DNA of 64,000 nucleotides from Ligustrum vulgare (taxonomy: Eukaryota; Streptophyta; Magnoliopsida; Lamiales; Oleaceae): assembly GCA_963555705.1 (NCBI GenBank), contig OY743190.1:38050929-38114928 (forward strand), written 5' to 3'. Position numbers and translations under genes: made by a program. Every line of letters starts with the position of its first letter. Position 1 is the first letter of the stretch. Positions 1 through 11,362 of the stretch are shown piece after piece. The notes beneath the pieces are model-generated. The model had not been told where the DNA came from. It did no database searches and saw only the letters and a program-made list of their open reading frames with translations.

Positions 1-832
1 TCAATATCCTTTTTGTGGAGTTTATGACATCTAAGTTTGGTCCTATGATGAGCATATCATCTACATATAAACATACAATTACATAAGAACCATTGTCAAA
101 CTTTTTGATGTAAATACATTTATCACATTCATTGATCCGAAATCCATGTGATATCATTGTATTATCGAATTTTTCATGTCATTGCTTAGGTGCCTGTTTA
201 AGTCCATATATGGACTTTACAAGTTTACACACTTTCTTTTCTTTCCCTTTTACCACAAACCCTTCAGGTTGTTCCATATAAATTTCTTCATCTAACTCAC
301 CATTAAGGAATGAGGTTTTTACATCCATCTGGTGTATAACCAAATTGTAAATAGCTGCAATAGCAATTAGCATTCTTATAGTTGTGATCCCAGTTACTGG
401 TGAGTATGTATCAAAGAAATCTAGTCCTTGTTTTTGACGATAGCCTTTTGCTACCGATCGAGCTTTATATTTATCAATAGTACCATCCGCCTTCAATTTC
501 TTTTTGAAAATCCATTTATAACCAATTGGTTTACATCCCGGTAGTAAGTCTACTAACTCCCACGTATTATTTTGTAAAATGGATTCAACTTCATTATTTA
601 TTACTTCTTCCCAATAAATCGATTCAGATGAAGTTATAGGCTCTTTATATGTTTGTGGCTCAGCTTCAGTAAGAAAGGTATAGTAATCAGGTCCAAAATC
701 TTTTGCAACTTTGATTCTTTTTCCCCTTCTAGGTTCTATTTCTTCCCTTTCGACAAATGATGTGTCTCTATTTGTCTCGAAGTCATTTTCTTGAACAACA
801 AATGATGGAACATCCTCAATTTCATGACTCAA
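1..832 (-). pseudogene. copia reverse transcriptase fragment
   Basis: Translation on the minus strand gives the conserved copia RT start (W..A...E...L..N.TW.LV, then YKWIFKKK, KARSVAKGY, QMDVKTSFLNGEL, YGLKQAPKQ). The Trp that normally follows QAPKQ is a TGA stop near 177, after which the same frame continues to the catalytic YVDDM motif (roughly 38-55). It would copy element RNA into DNA in cytoplasmic particles if intact. The N-terminal end is separated from the integrase by an in-frame TAA near 846. The fragment runs off the window at base 1. Confidence 0.9.
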
Positions 833-847
833 ATCATGTATCTTTCT

Positions 848-1705
848 TTAATTTTGATCGATAATTTCTTTATATGGGAAAATATGCTTGAAACATTCAG
901 CCTCATTAGACTCAATAATGGTATTTGCTTGAATTTCTGAAATTCCAGATTTAATAACTAGGAATCGATAATCTGCACTATTATTGGCATATCCAATAAC
1001 TACACAATCAATAGTTTTAGGACCAAGTTTTACTCTCTTAGGTAAAGGAACTTGGACCTTTTCTAAACAACCCCACACTTTTATGATTTTGTAACTTGGT
1101 AGCTTTTTGTTCCATTTTTCATATGGAGGTTGATCACTTTTCTTTGGTGGGATTTGATTTAAGATAGTATTTGCAATTAGTATAGCTTCACCCCACATAT
1201 TAGGTGGTAAACCAGAACTATTAAGCATGGAATTCACCATGTTTTTCAATGTTCTATTTTTATGTTCAGCCACCCCATTTTGTTGAGGAGTGTAGGGAGT
1301 TGTTGTTTGATGTACTATTCCATGAGAAGTACAAAATTCTGCAAAAGCATTCGATTCATATTCTCCTCCTCTATCCGAACGCAGTATTTTGATCTTCTTT
1401 TCTAACTGATTTTCCACTTCTGCTTTATATGTCTTAAACACATTCAAAGCTTCATCTTTAGTGTGTAGCAAATATATGTAACAGTATCTGCTACTATCAT
1501 CTATGAAAGAAATATAATAATTCTTTCCTCCACGACTTGGCGTTGATTTTAAATCACCCAAATCTGTATGAATTAATCCCAATAATTCGTTTGATTTATT
1601 AACAACAGATTTATATGACTTTCTAGCAAACTTTGATTCAATACATGTTTCACATTTGTGCATGTTATCCATTGTACAACTAGGCAATAAATCTAGATTA
1701 ACCAT
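848..1705 (-). pseudogene. copia integrase domain
   Basis: The translation carries the end of the zinc-binding N-terminal domain (KCETC), then the catalytic core with HTDLGD, the SDRGGEY block and NGVAEHKN, which supply the D-D-E triad. The usual ERKNR motif reads EHKNR. This domain inserts element DNA into the chromosome. The upstream HARLGH half of the zinc domain is in another frame in the gag-protease segment, so a frameshift lies close to 1705. The frame ends at an in-frame TAA just before the reverse transcriptase part. Confidence 0.9.
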
Positions 1706-2821
1706 TCTATGTAAAGATTAAAATTAACATGACCTAATCTAGCATGCCATAATGTAGAAGATTCAATCAAGCAGATGGAAGCCTTATTTATATTATTAAT
1801 AACATCATTCTCAAGTACATTGAGCTTAAAGAGCCCTTCAGCCAAGTAGCCCTTTCCTACAAAAGTTTCCCCTTTAGTAAGAACAAACTTGTCAGATTCA
1901 AATACAAGTTTGAACCCTTTCTTACTTAGCACAGGACCAGATACAAGATTTTTAGTAATAGTAGGAACATGTAGCACATCCATAAGAGTAAGTTCTTTTC
2001 CAGAAGTTAATTTCAAAACCACTTTTCCCTTTCTAGCGACATGTGCAGTAGAGGCATTTCCCATGAACATCTTCTCATCGCCATTGTTGGGAGTGTAGGT
2101 GTCAAACATATTTATGTTTCCACAGATGTACCTTGTTGCACCGGTATCCACCCACCAATCCTTTCTATCAATCACCATGTTAACTTCAGATATAACACCA
2201 ATGAATTCTTCAACCACATTGGCTTGGTTGTTGTTGTTGTTGGTAGCAGGATTTGCTTTCTTGTGGTAGCAATCTTGTGCTTTATGTCCAGATTTTCCAC
2301 ATACCCAGCAAGCACCCTTAATTGCCTTGAAATTCTTTCCTTTTGGAGCAAGAACTTTTGGACCTTTGCCTTTGTTGTTGAACCTTTTGTTCTTCTGGAA
2401 TTTAGGCTTAGACTTGGATGACTCTCCACCCTCAATGATATTAGCTTTGGCTTCGAACACTGAAGCATTCAACCCTTCACTTTTTCGATGATCTTCTTGA
2501 ACCCTTAGTTTGAGAACCAGATCCTCCATAGACATATCAGTCTTTTTATGCTTTAAATGGATCTCGAAATCATTCCAAGATGGAGGCAATTTCTCTATTA
2601 TAGATCCAACAGAGAATACCTTTGGTAGGTCCATTCCTTCTGCAGCAAGTTCATGGATAATAATTTGTAACTCTTCAACTTGATTGACAAAAGCCTTTGA
2701 ATCCACCATTTGGAACTTTAGGAATTTTCCAATAATGAATTTCTTTGAACCAACATCTTCGATCTTATATTTATTCTCCAGCGAATCCCAGAGTTCCTTT
2801 GCAGTTTTATAAGATCGGTAC
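1693..2821 (-). pseudogene. copia gag and protease fragment
   Basis: The reading frame covers the second half of a copia gag: the [11 protein letters not shown] and KKFIIGKFL blocks (about 2700-2820), the zinc knuckle [14 protein letters not shown], the retropepsin active site DTGAT, and the GAG-pre-integrase motif WHARLGH. The usual gag N-terminus is missing because the Athila-like LTR starts at 2822. Active-site and zinc residues are intact here even though the element is broken elsewhere. The frame shifts into the integrase frame near 1705. Confidence 0.9.
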
Positions 2822-4319
2822 TGATAAGTGTGTTTTATACACTTATTTGTACGTCTAAATTAGAATAAATTATTATCGTTTTAGAATATATATGCTATTT
2901 AATTTATGTTTATTTGTTTACTTTGCAGAAAATATCCCAAAAGATGAAGAATGAAGTAATTGATGAGAAAAATACATAATTGGATGTTGATTGGAGCTAA
3001 AATGCCCAATTGATAAGTTTGTGACGTCACCAGAAAGACGCAATGTGCCAAAATGAACGAATCAGAGGTTGGAGGACCTAATTGAATGAATTAAGAGCTT
3101 AAATGGGCAAATCGAGAAGAAGATAAAGTTTGGGGACTAAATTGCAATAATTGGAAGTTGAGGACTAAAGGTGCAATTAAAAGTCAGGGACCAACTTACA
3201 CAGCCGAGAAAAGATAGAAGTCGCGATCACTGGATACGTGCCACGCGATCGCGAGATGGTGCAAAATCTTAACCCGAGAGTCTTAGGGTCAAGCACGCGA
3301 TCGCTAGGGTGTAAACCACGCGATCGCGTGGCTTTCTGGCTGGGCCGACTGTGGGCTTTTTCTTGCGATTTTCAACAGAAGTCTCTCTTTCTTGACCTAG
3401 GTTTCTCCAAAACCTATATATACAACATAAGAGGCACGAGATCTGGACCTTTGCCTCTCTATAGAATGAGCCACAACAGATATTTTAATTCAAATTCTTG
3501 GAGATTCAAGCATCGTAGAGGGAGTGAATTGAAGATACTTGAAGAATTGATAATTGGTGCAATCTTTCCATTCTTTGTTGTTATTTTCAATGAACGTCAT
3601 TATATTTTATTTTTACTATTTAAATATGATGTGTAGCTAAATTTGATGTTGGGATGAACGATGTAGCCTAGTTAAGTATTTTAATTCCATATTCCTTGTT
3701 TTAACGCTTTAATGCATGTGTTGATTTATTATTGCGTTTAATGCGTGAATGAACTGGCAACTTATTCATGATTTTATGTGTTATTTTCATAATCCGAGAG
3801 GTGAGTTAATAACATAGATCTAGGTAATAAATCCGGTAATTTAACGAGAGATAGAGATATACCCTTGTGATTATTGCGATCGTGTGTGAATTCTTGCGTG
3901 TAATGTATCTAGATAAGAAATATTCGGACCCGCTGTAGAGATACAAGGTTGAATTATTTAGGTAGGATTGATTTAAACTCGAGAGAGGAATCTCAATTTG
4001 AACTAGTGAATTCGATCGAGCACATATTTAGAAAATAAAATCTGGAATTGGAATTGATTTAATTAGCTAGGTGAAATCGTGAATCTCGACCACTTTACAA
4101 TCATCTTTTAAAACAAACACAATTTCACAATTTAATTATTTAATTCATCTTCTTAGTTCTAATTTAAAACATCAAATTCATTTGTTCGTTCAAATAAAGT
4201 GTAGAACTAAAATATTTCGATAATTAATAGCAGTCCTCGTGGGACGATAATCCGGACTCCTAGGTCCGCTTTATTACTTCTCATGACCAGTACACTTGCG
4301 GGGATATCGCGAGATATCA
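2822..4319 (+). repeat. 5' LTR of the Athila-like element
   Basis: It starts TGATAAGTGTG and ends near GAGATATCA, and is repeated at 9478-11676 with scattered substitutions. A TATA-like stretch CCTATATATAC lies at about 3412-3422. Upstream of it sits a cluster of palindromes: ACGCGATCGCG at 3243-3253, ACGCGATCGC at 3295-3304, and the perfect 16-mer CCACGCGATCGCGTGG at 3316-3331. Open frames inside it (about 3238-3636) are LTR sequence and not genes. Confidence 0.85.
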
Positions 4320-4332
4320 GTGAACAAGTTTT

Positions 4333-4349
4333 TGACGCCATTGCCGGGG
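4333..4349 (+). other. Primer binding site, tRNA-Asp type
   Basis: TGACGCCATTGCCGGGG differs at two positions from the complement of the plant tRNA-Asp 3' end (TGGCGCCGTTGCCGGGG). It lies 13 bases after the inferred LTR end and would prime minus-strand synthesis. Confidence 0.8.
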
Positions 4350-4454
4350 ACTGTTAATTAATATCGATACCCATTAGTTTGAACTTTATTTTGCTTATTT
4401 TCATTTTTATATTATTTTTTAGTTTTAGTTTTTAATTTTTGTTTTATTTAATTT

Positions 4455-5879
4455 ATGTTAAGAAGGACGAAGTCATTTGATTTGCTTCCTTTTGATATAG
4501 AAATTGAACGCACCTTTCGACAGAGGCGTAGACAACAGTTGGAAGCGAATCAACAAAAAGACTTAGCCATGGCAGATGACATAATTCATGATAATCAGGG
4601 AAATCAACAAAATCTGCCAGCAGCTGTGAATGGACAGTAACAAAATCATGGAAGGCGCGTTTTTCGAGATTACATGGTTCCTCCTGTGGGGAACATTGGA
4701 ACCTACATTGTACCTCCTGCAATCCGATCTAATAATTTTGAGATCAAGACTTCCTTGATATCCTTGATCCAAAATTCATGTGTTTTTCATGGACTACCAT
4801 CTAAGGATCCTCATGCCCATCTACGGACATTTTTGGAACTATGTGATATGCAACGCATGAATTGAGTTTCAGATGACGCCGTGAAATTAAAGCTCTTCTC
4901 ATTCTCTTTGGAGGACAAGGTAAAAGCCTGGTTTTACTCTTTGCCCCTACACACAATCACCACATTTGAAGTTATGAGCCAGAAATTTGTAGATAAAATT
5001 TTCCCACCTGGCCGCATGTCAAAGCTAAGGCGTGAAATTTTATCATTCAGTCAACAGCCTAGGGAATCCATTTTTGAGGCTTGGGAAAGGTTCAATAAGC
5101 TTATCAGACAGTGTCCTACCCATGGAATCACAGATTGGATCTTAGTTCAAACATTCTATAATGGGTTGACAAATGAAAATAAGAAGCACGCAAACTCAGC
5201 AGCTGGGGGTTCGGTAATGGATATGACTTATGAAGAAGCATCTGAGATCTTTGAGAAGATGGCTGCGAACAGTTACCAATGGTACTCAGATAGATCTACA
5301 CCAAAATCTGGAGGAATTGCTGCAGTTAGTGAAATTACAGCATTAACTACTAAATTGGATGCGTTGACGAAGAAAATTGACAGTATGGGTGTGCAGACAG
5401 TCAATTCAGTTCAAACAGCGCTATGTGATATTTGTTTTGAAAATCACACTGTTAATTTCTGTCCCATGCAACAGAGTCAATCAAATCCAGAACAAGTTAT
5501 TTTCGTGGGCAACAGGCAACAGGGTGGTCCTTATTCACAAACCTACAACCCATAATGGAAGAACCATCCCAACTTCTCCTGGTCTAATAATCAGAATATT
5601 CAGCGTCTGCCTGGTTTTCAACAACAGTAGCAACAACAATCTCATAAAACCATGGCAGAAAACATGGAGATGTTAATCCAGCTAGTCAAGAGTCAGAATG
5701 GTGAGATTATGAATCAAGCAGCTGAGATTAAGAATTTGAAGAGACAAATGGGAGAGCTGGCAGCTAGCAGTTCAATAAGACACCCAGGACAGTTACCCAG
5801 TAATACAGAAATAAACCCTCGAGAGCAATGTAATGCAATAACGATGAGGAGCGGGGTTCAGCTATCTGAAGTGACTTAG
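4455..5879 (+). pseudogene. Athila-like gag, with in-frame stops
   Basis: One frame can be followed from 4455 to 5879 with stops near 4638, 4863 and two between 5550 and 5640. Recognisable blocks are the capsid-type sequence KAWFYSLP, FPPGRMSKLRREI, ESIFEAWERFNKLIRQCP and the FYNGLT segment, then a Cys-rich stretch (CDICFENHTVNFCP) standing where a zinc knuckle is expected. Near 5660-5760 there is a coiled-coil-like region rich in Q, E and K. Gag would form the particle; here it cannot be made full length. A frameshift near 5880-5915 separates it from the protease. Confidence 0.85.
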
Positions 5880-5914
5880 AGGAATATGGGAAGCAAAAGA
5901 ACCAAAAGAAAGAT

Positions 5915-6634
5915 GTGGTGGAAGAACAGGAAAGTGAGGAAGAACAGAGGTCGACTCCTGAAGTGCAAGAAAAAGATGAAGAAGAAGTTCGAGTTAGACC
6001 GCAAGTCAAAGCTTATGTGCCTCCAGTTCCATATCCACAAAGACTGAGAAAACATCAGTTGGAGCAGAAGTTTGGAAAATTTTTGGAAATATTCAAGAAA
6101 CTGCACATAAATATCCCATTTGCAGAAGCGTTAGCTCAAATGCCCTTATATTTGAAGTTTATGAAGGAAATGTTGTCAAACAAAAGAAAGTTGGTTGATT
6201 TTGAGACTGTAGCACTGAGTGAGGAGTGCAGCGCCATACTTCAAAAGAAATTACCACAAAAATTGACTGATCCAGGGAGTTTCTCGATCCCTTGTACTAT
6301 TGGTGAATTTACTTTTGATAATGTATTGTGTGACTTAAGGGCTAGTGTTAATTTAATGCCTCTTTCTGTGTACAGGAAATTAGGTTTGGGGGAGCCTAAG
6401 CCAATGAATATCACTTTAAAGCTGGCGAATAGATCAATCCAATATCCATATGGGATAGTGGAGAACGTGATAGTAAAAGTAGACAAATTCTTCTTTCCAG
6501 TTGACTTTGTGATCTTAGACATGGAGGAGGACATTCAGATGCCCCTCATTTTTGGAAGACCGTTCCTAGCTACTGGAAGAGTTTTAATCGACATTGAAAA
6601 GGGAGAAATCATCTTTAGGGTCGAGAAGGAATAA
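5915..6634 (+). pseudogene. Athila-like aspartic protease domain with altered active site
   Basis: The 239-residue frame has an acidic linker, the conserved PYPQRL segment, the LHINIPFAEAL block, then the retropepsin-like fold: PGSFSIPCTIG, CDLRASVNLMPL, and IFGRPFLATGRVLID. In this family the active-site loop normally reads DLGAS; here codon 6338-6340 is AGG, giving DLRAS, so the glycine next to the catalytic Asp is lost. The frame ends at 6634 and no reverse transcriptase follows. I infer it is inactive. Confidence 0.85.
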
Positions 6635-6694
6635 GTCACGTTCAGCATTAAGCCAAAACAGGATCCAAAGATTTAAAATGAAAGTTGCTTCAAG

Positions 6695-6952
6695 GTGGAT
6701 GAAGAGGTCAAGAAACCAAATGGCTGCATGAAGGATGAGATTAAGATTGAGAAGGCTTTAACCACAAAACATGAGTTTCTAAAGGTAAAAGATGAATGGA
6801 GAGACAAAAAGGAGGAAAAACCAAATTTTAGTCAACAACAAGTGGAAAAGGAGGCCTTGGAGTACAAGAAAGTGAGGAAACGAGTTGAGAAGTGCAAGGC
6901 TGGAAATTGCAAGATGTGTAAGGCTGTGAAGTCATGTTTCAAGCCTCCATGA
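6695..6952 (+). pseudogene. Lys/Glu-rich C-terminal remnant after protease
   Basis: An 85-residue frame rich in Lys and Glu ends in a Cys-containing stretch (CKAGNCKMCKAVKSC). I do not recognise a domain. It sits between the protease and the tail motif GCTTGTTGGGAGGCAA (about 6997), where the polymerase genes of a full element would be expected. It may be a remnant of the polyprotein or a chance frame. Confidence 0.4.
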
Positions 6953-9456
6953 TATGGAAGTACAAAAAGTCGGGCTCGGGACTCAAAACGGAGCGCTTGT
7001 TGGGAGGCAACCCAACTTTTCTTCCCTTTTACTTATTACTATTTCATTATTTACTTTATTATTGGAATTTTAGATATATACATGGTAGGAAATATGTTTG
7101 AGTGTTTTGCATGTTTCATGTTAAGAACACTTGTGCATAATAGTCTTTTATTGCATATTTAAGTATTTTTTTGATTTTGCATGTCTACATTAGGCTAGGT
7201 TTTTATCGTCATTCCAAACTCACACACACACTAGTTTGAATCATGAAGTTAATGTTTGGAAAATCATTGCATCGATCATGAAGTGATTAGGGGGATAAAA
7301 ATGATTTTGAAAATAAAAAAAATAGGAAAAATTTTCATTACTGCCGGGAACTACGAGATCGCATGCCAAGAGGATCTAGCGATCGCGAATTTGCATTAAA
7401 AAATGAACAGATTTTTAAACATTGAACCACGCGATCGCTGGCACTCTAGCCAGGCGATCGCGTGGCTATACTGGGACCAAATTCGACAGTTTAATTGTTA
7501 TTCCTCATGTTTTCAATTTCAAACATTATAAACTCGTTTTCTCTCCCCCAATCACCTCATATTTGATCTTACATCTTGTGTACATGTCATCAACACTTTG
7601 TTGCATCAATATAATTGCTTACATGACGTCATAATCCAATCGAAGGTAAGATCTCTTCACTTAAATCAATCTTTAGTCAAAATTGTGAAAGTCTCTTTAA
7701 GTTCTTCAACTTAGAAATTGAGAATTGGGAAGAATAGGCATATGTTAGTGGTTGGAGATTGTGATTTGTGGTTAAGTAGACAAAAGATTTGGGTTCATTC
7801 ATGCCTCCAACCATATGCATACCCATTGATTTTTGCAATGCCCATTAAGTGTTTGATGAAATGCCACAAAGACGTTCTTGTGCTAATTTTAGAAATTCAT
7901 TCGAGCATTTATCTTCATGACATGTTCATCATTGATTGTGTGTATTTAGTTCTAGAATTAGTTCACTACATTGCATGAAAACCAACATTGCATCAAGGCA
8001 GCCCCATTGCAAGGCCGCTGCAGGCCATTGCACCCAAAAACTGTCTCACGTCACCTACTTCTCCACAAATTTTTCGTGACCAAATTGATCTTTAAATGAG
8101 CTGAATTTTTAATATATTGTCGATCATGCTGTGAACTTTAACCTATCAAAAGATGGCTCGGAAAATTTATGTTTTTCTAGGTGATGTCAAGGCTTGAATG
8201 TGTGTGGTCGACCAATTTTGAAAATTCGAAATTTTGCTTTAACTTTAGTTTGGGGGTGTGTGGTACTGAACTTTCATCATTTCTTATTGGTGTTTATGAC
8301 TTCTACTGTTACTTATCTCTTATTTGCAAGGTAAACACCAATCAAGACACTTCCAATCAAGTTAGGCAGAGCAAGAATAGGGTAAAATTCATCCAACATC
8401 ATTTCAAATGGAAGCATCAAGGAAACAAAGCATCTACATTTCACCTGGGAAGTTCTCGTTCTCTCGTCTTTGTCTTGTATTACATTTTTTTAGATCTTTT
8501 TGACAAACATTGAGGACAATGTTTCTTTCTAGTTTGGGGGTGGAGAATTTCATTCATATCAATTGCTTTCATCCTCATTGAATATATTCATTCGATTCTT
8601 TATGGACAAAAAAAAAAATTGAAAATATGTTAACTTATTTATTGCCTAGGATATAGTATTAATCAATTTGTGCATAGACTTGAAAATTGGACAACATGAA
8701 AGCATGAACTTATTTTGAACTAGTTATACTTTGCTAGATTCCATATTTATTGCGCACATAGCTAGTGTTTGATAATTACTTGTGTGAGGGATTTTGTTTA
8801 ATACGTGTGGGGCAGATGTTATGCAATTTGAACTTAGGAATGACTCAAAAATCCCTGAACTATGATCATTAGACATCCCACCCCTAAATTAGTACCAATC
8901 ATGCTAAACGGCAAGTTTGGGGGTAAAATGGTTGGAATTTGTGTGTATTGACGGGTTGGAGGTCTGTGGTTCTTGGTTTTTCACTTTAGTCATTATAGTT
9001 TGGTCAACGGGTATAAACCATTTCCAGCATAAAAACAGAAAAATGCTGAAGGTCTTATTCTGCCCTTCAAATACCTTTTTGACTTGAGTAAGTAAGTTCG
9101 AGGGGTCCTTTAAACCCGGTGCCCTAAAGCCAACTGGCTTGGGAGTCATCGACCTAAAGCTCGTTACAGGGGTCAATTAGAAAGCAAGTATGGAGAGTGG
9201 ACTTACACATAAGACATTATAACATCTTTAACTTTTCTGTTTAAGCCTTTTATGACTCGGGCAAGTACGTCTGAGGGGTTCTTTGAACCTGGTACCCTAA
9301 ACCCAACTGGTTTGGGAGTTGCCGATCTGAAAGCCCGCTACAGGGGTCATATAGAAAGCAAGTATGAAAAGTTCTGTACAAAGATGGTAAAAGACAGGGA
9401 CATTAAAAGAAAAAGTTGTCCAATAAAAAAAATTTATTGCATGGTATAAGCTTTGT
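6953..9456 (+). other. Non-coding internal tail of the Athila-like element
   Basis: No gene is visible. The stretch holds GCTTGTTGGGAGGCAACCC near 6997, a second cluster of GCGATCGC palindromes (about 7351-7465, four sites) and sequence shared with the tails at 38041-39230 and 45540-45960. Compared with the tail at 38041-39733, roughly the last 500 bases before the 3' LTR, including the polypurine tract, are missing; the sequence stops at ATAAGCTTTGT (about 9446-9456). Confidence 0.75.
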
Positions 9457-9477
9457 GCAGTTTTATAAGATCGATAC
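9457..9477 (+). repeat. 21-bp copy of the copia flank placed before the 3' LTR
   Basis: GCAGTTTTATAAGATCG plus four bases here repeats, with one substitution, bases 2801-2821, which are copia gag coding sequence just left of the 5' LTR. It therefore is not part of the LTR. It replaces the normal polypurine tract. Confidence 0.8.
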
Positions 9478-10875
9478 TGATAAGTGTGTTTTATACACTT
9501 ATTTGAACGTCTAAATTAGAATAAATTATTATCGTTTTAGAATATATATGCTATTTAATTTATGTTTATTTGTTTACTTTGCAGAAAAAATCTCAAAAGA
9601 TGAAGAATGAAGTAATTGATGAGAAAAATACATAATTGGATGTTGATTGGAGCTAAAACGAGCAATTGATAAGTTTGTGACGTCAACCAGAAAGACGCAA
9701 TGTGCCAAAATGAACGAATCAAAGGTTGGAGGACCTAATTGAATGAATTAAGAGCTTAAATGGGCAAATCGAGAAGAAGATAAAGTTTGGGGGCTAAATT
9801 GCAATAATTGGAAGTTGAGGACTGAAGGTGCAATTAAAAGTAAGGGACCAACTTACACATCCGAGAAAAGATGGAAGTCACGATCGCTGGATACGTGCCA
9901 CGCGATCGCGAGATGGTGCAAAATCTTAACCCGAGAGTTTTAGGGTCAAGCACGCAATCGCTAGGGTGTAAACCACACGATCGCGTGGCTTTCTGGCTGG
10001 GCCGACTGTGGGTTTTTTCTTGCGATTTTCAACAGAAGTCTCTCTTTCTTGACTTAGGTTTCTCCAAAACCTATATATACAACATAAGAGGCACGAGATG
10101 TGGACCTTTGCCTCTCTATAGAACGAGCCACAACATATATTTTAATTCAAATTCTTGGAGATTCAAGCATCGCAGAGGGCGTGAATTGAAGTTACTTGAA
10201 GAATTGATAATTGGTGCAATCTTTCCATTCTTCGTTGTTATTTTCAATGAACGTCATTATATTTTGTTTTTACTATTTAAATATGATGTGTAGCTAAATT
10301 TGATGTTGAGATGAACGATATAACCTAATTAATTATTTTAATTCCATATTCCTTATTTTAAAGCTTTAATACATGTGTTGATTTATTATTCCGTTTAATG
10401 CATGAATGAACTGACCACTTATTCATGATTTTATGTGTTATTTTCATAATCCGAGAGGTGAGTTTATAACATAGATCTAGGTAATAAATCCGGTAATTGA
10501 ACGAGAGATAGAGATATACCCTTGTGGTTATTGTGATCGTGTGTGAATTCTTACGTGTAATGCATCTAGATAAGGAATATTTGGACCCGCTGTAGAGATG
10601 CAAGGTTGACTTATTTAGGTAGGATTGATTTAAACTCGAGAGAGGAATCTCAATTTGAACTAGTGAATTCGATCGAGCACATATTTAGAAAATAAAATCT
10701 AGAATTGGAATTAATTTAATTAGTTAGATGAAATCGTGAATTTCAACCTGTAACGACCCAGGTCCCACTTTAACGGGCTGTCCCGGCCGTTAGATGACGG
10801 CGTACTGTCCCCACCGTACCAACACGGGTCTTTTCAGCATGCTTTGTCCTCACTCGCACGCTCCCCGAGAAAAAT

Positions 10876-10935
10876 TCCCAGGAGGTCACCCATCCCAGAA
10901 TTTCTCCAAGCCAAGCACGCTTAACTTTGGAGTTT
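10876..10935 (-). promoter_or_regulatory. 5S-rRNA-like Pol III promoter region in Cassandra LTR
   Basis: Read on the minus strand the segment has AAGTTAAGCGTGCTTGG, matching the A box of plant 5S rRNA, and further on GGATGGGTGACCTCCTGG, matching its C box. It is a 5S-derived promoter inside the LTR and not a 5S gene: both 5S ends are absent. Confidence 0.85.
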
Positions 10936-11302
10936 CTAACGATGGACTTCCGAAAAAGAAGGTGCACCTTATTGGTATGAGTAGTACCTATCATTTCTTT
11001 TAATCTTTCTTAGTCGGGGTATTACAATCACCCCATGTTAAACTCGCGACATCCTCGTCGCGCTTAACCCATCTGAGGATCTGTTGCCAGGCGTTGGGAT
11101 TCTAGAGGTGGCTCCCGCCCTATGGCGTAGCACTTAGTTCCCGATTTCCGGCTGGCGGCCGTCTCTGATACCATTTGTAACGACCCAGGTCCCACTTTAA
11201 CGGGCTGTCCCGGCCGTTAGATGACGGCGTACTGTCCCCACCGTACCAACACGGGTCTTTTCAGCATGCTTTGTCCTCACTCGCACGCTCCCCGAGAAAA
11301 CT

Positions 11303-11362
11303 TCCCAGGAGGTCACCCATCCCAGAATTTCTCCAAGCCAAGCACGCTTAACTTTGGAGTTT
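11303..11362 (-). promoter_or_regulatory. 5S-rRNA-like Pol III promoter region, second LTR
   Basis: Same A-box and C-box matches as the partner LTR, in the same orientation. In the element's sense this is the 5' LTR and the copy that could start transcription. Confidence 0.85.

Larger units (their letters stand above)
1..2821 (-). mobile_element. Ty1/copia retrotransposon, decayed, 3' part outside window
   Basis: Gag, protease, integrase and reverse transcriptase follow in copia order on the minus strand from about 2820 down to the window's left edge. The reading frame is broken by a frameshift near 1705, a stop near 846 and a stop near 177. The 5' LTR and gag start are missing because the Athila-like element begins at 2822 inside the gag codons for [11 protein letters not shown]. 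No copia sequence is visible to the right of that element (after 11676), so the 5' part was deleted or lost in recombination. The RNase H and 3' LTR would lie left of base 1. Lineage within copia was not determined. Confidence 0.9.

Noticed and set aside
3238..3636. 132-codon frame, also at 9871-10293
   Set aside because: Both are LTR sequence spanning the palindrome cluster, TATA region and leader; no domain.
10876..11362. 5S ribosomal RNA genes
   Set aside because: Only the internal promoter-like part matches; the 5S ends are missing and the segments sit in LTRs next to a primer site, so they are Cassandra.
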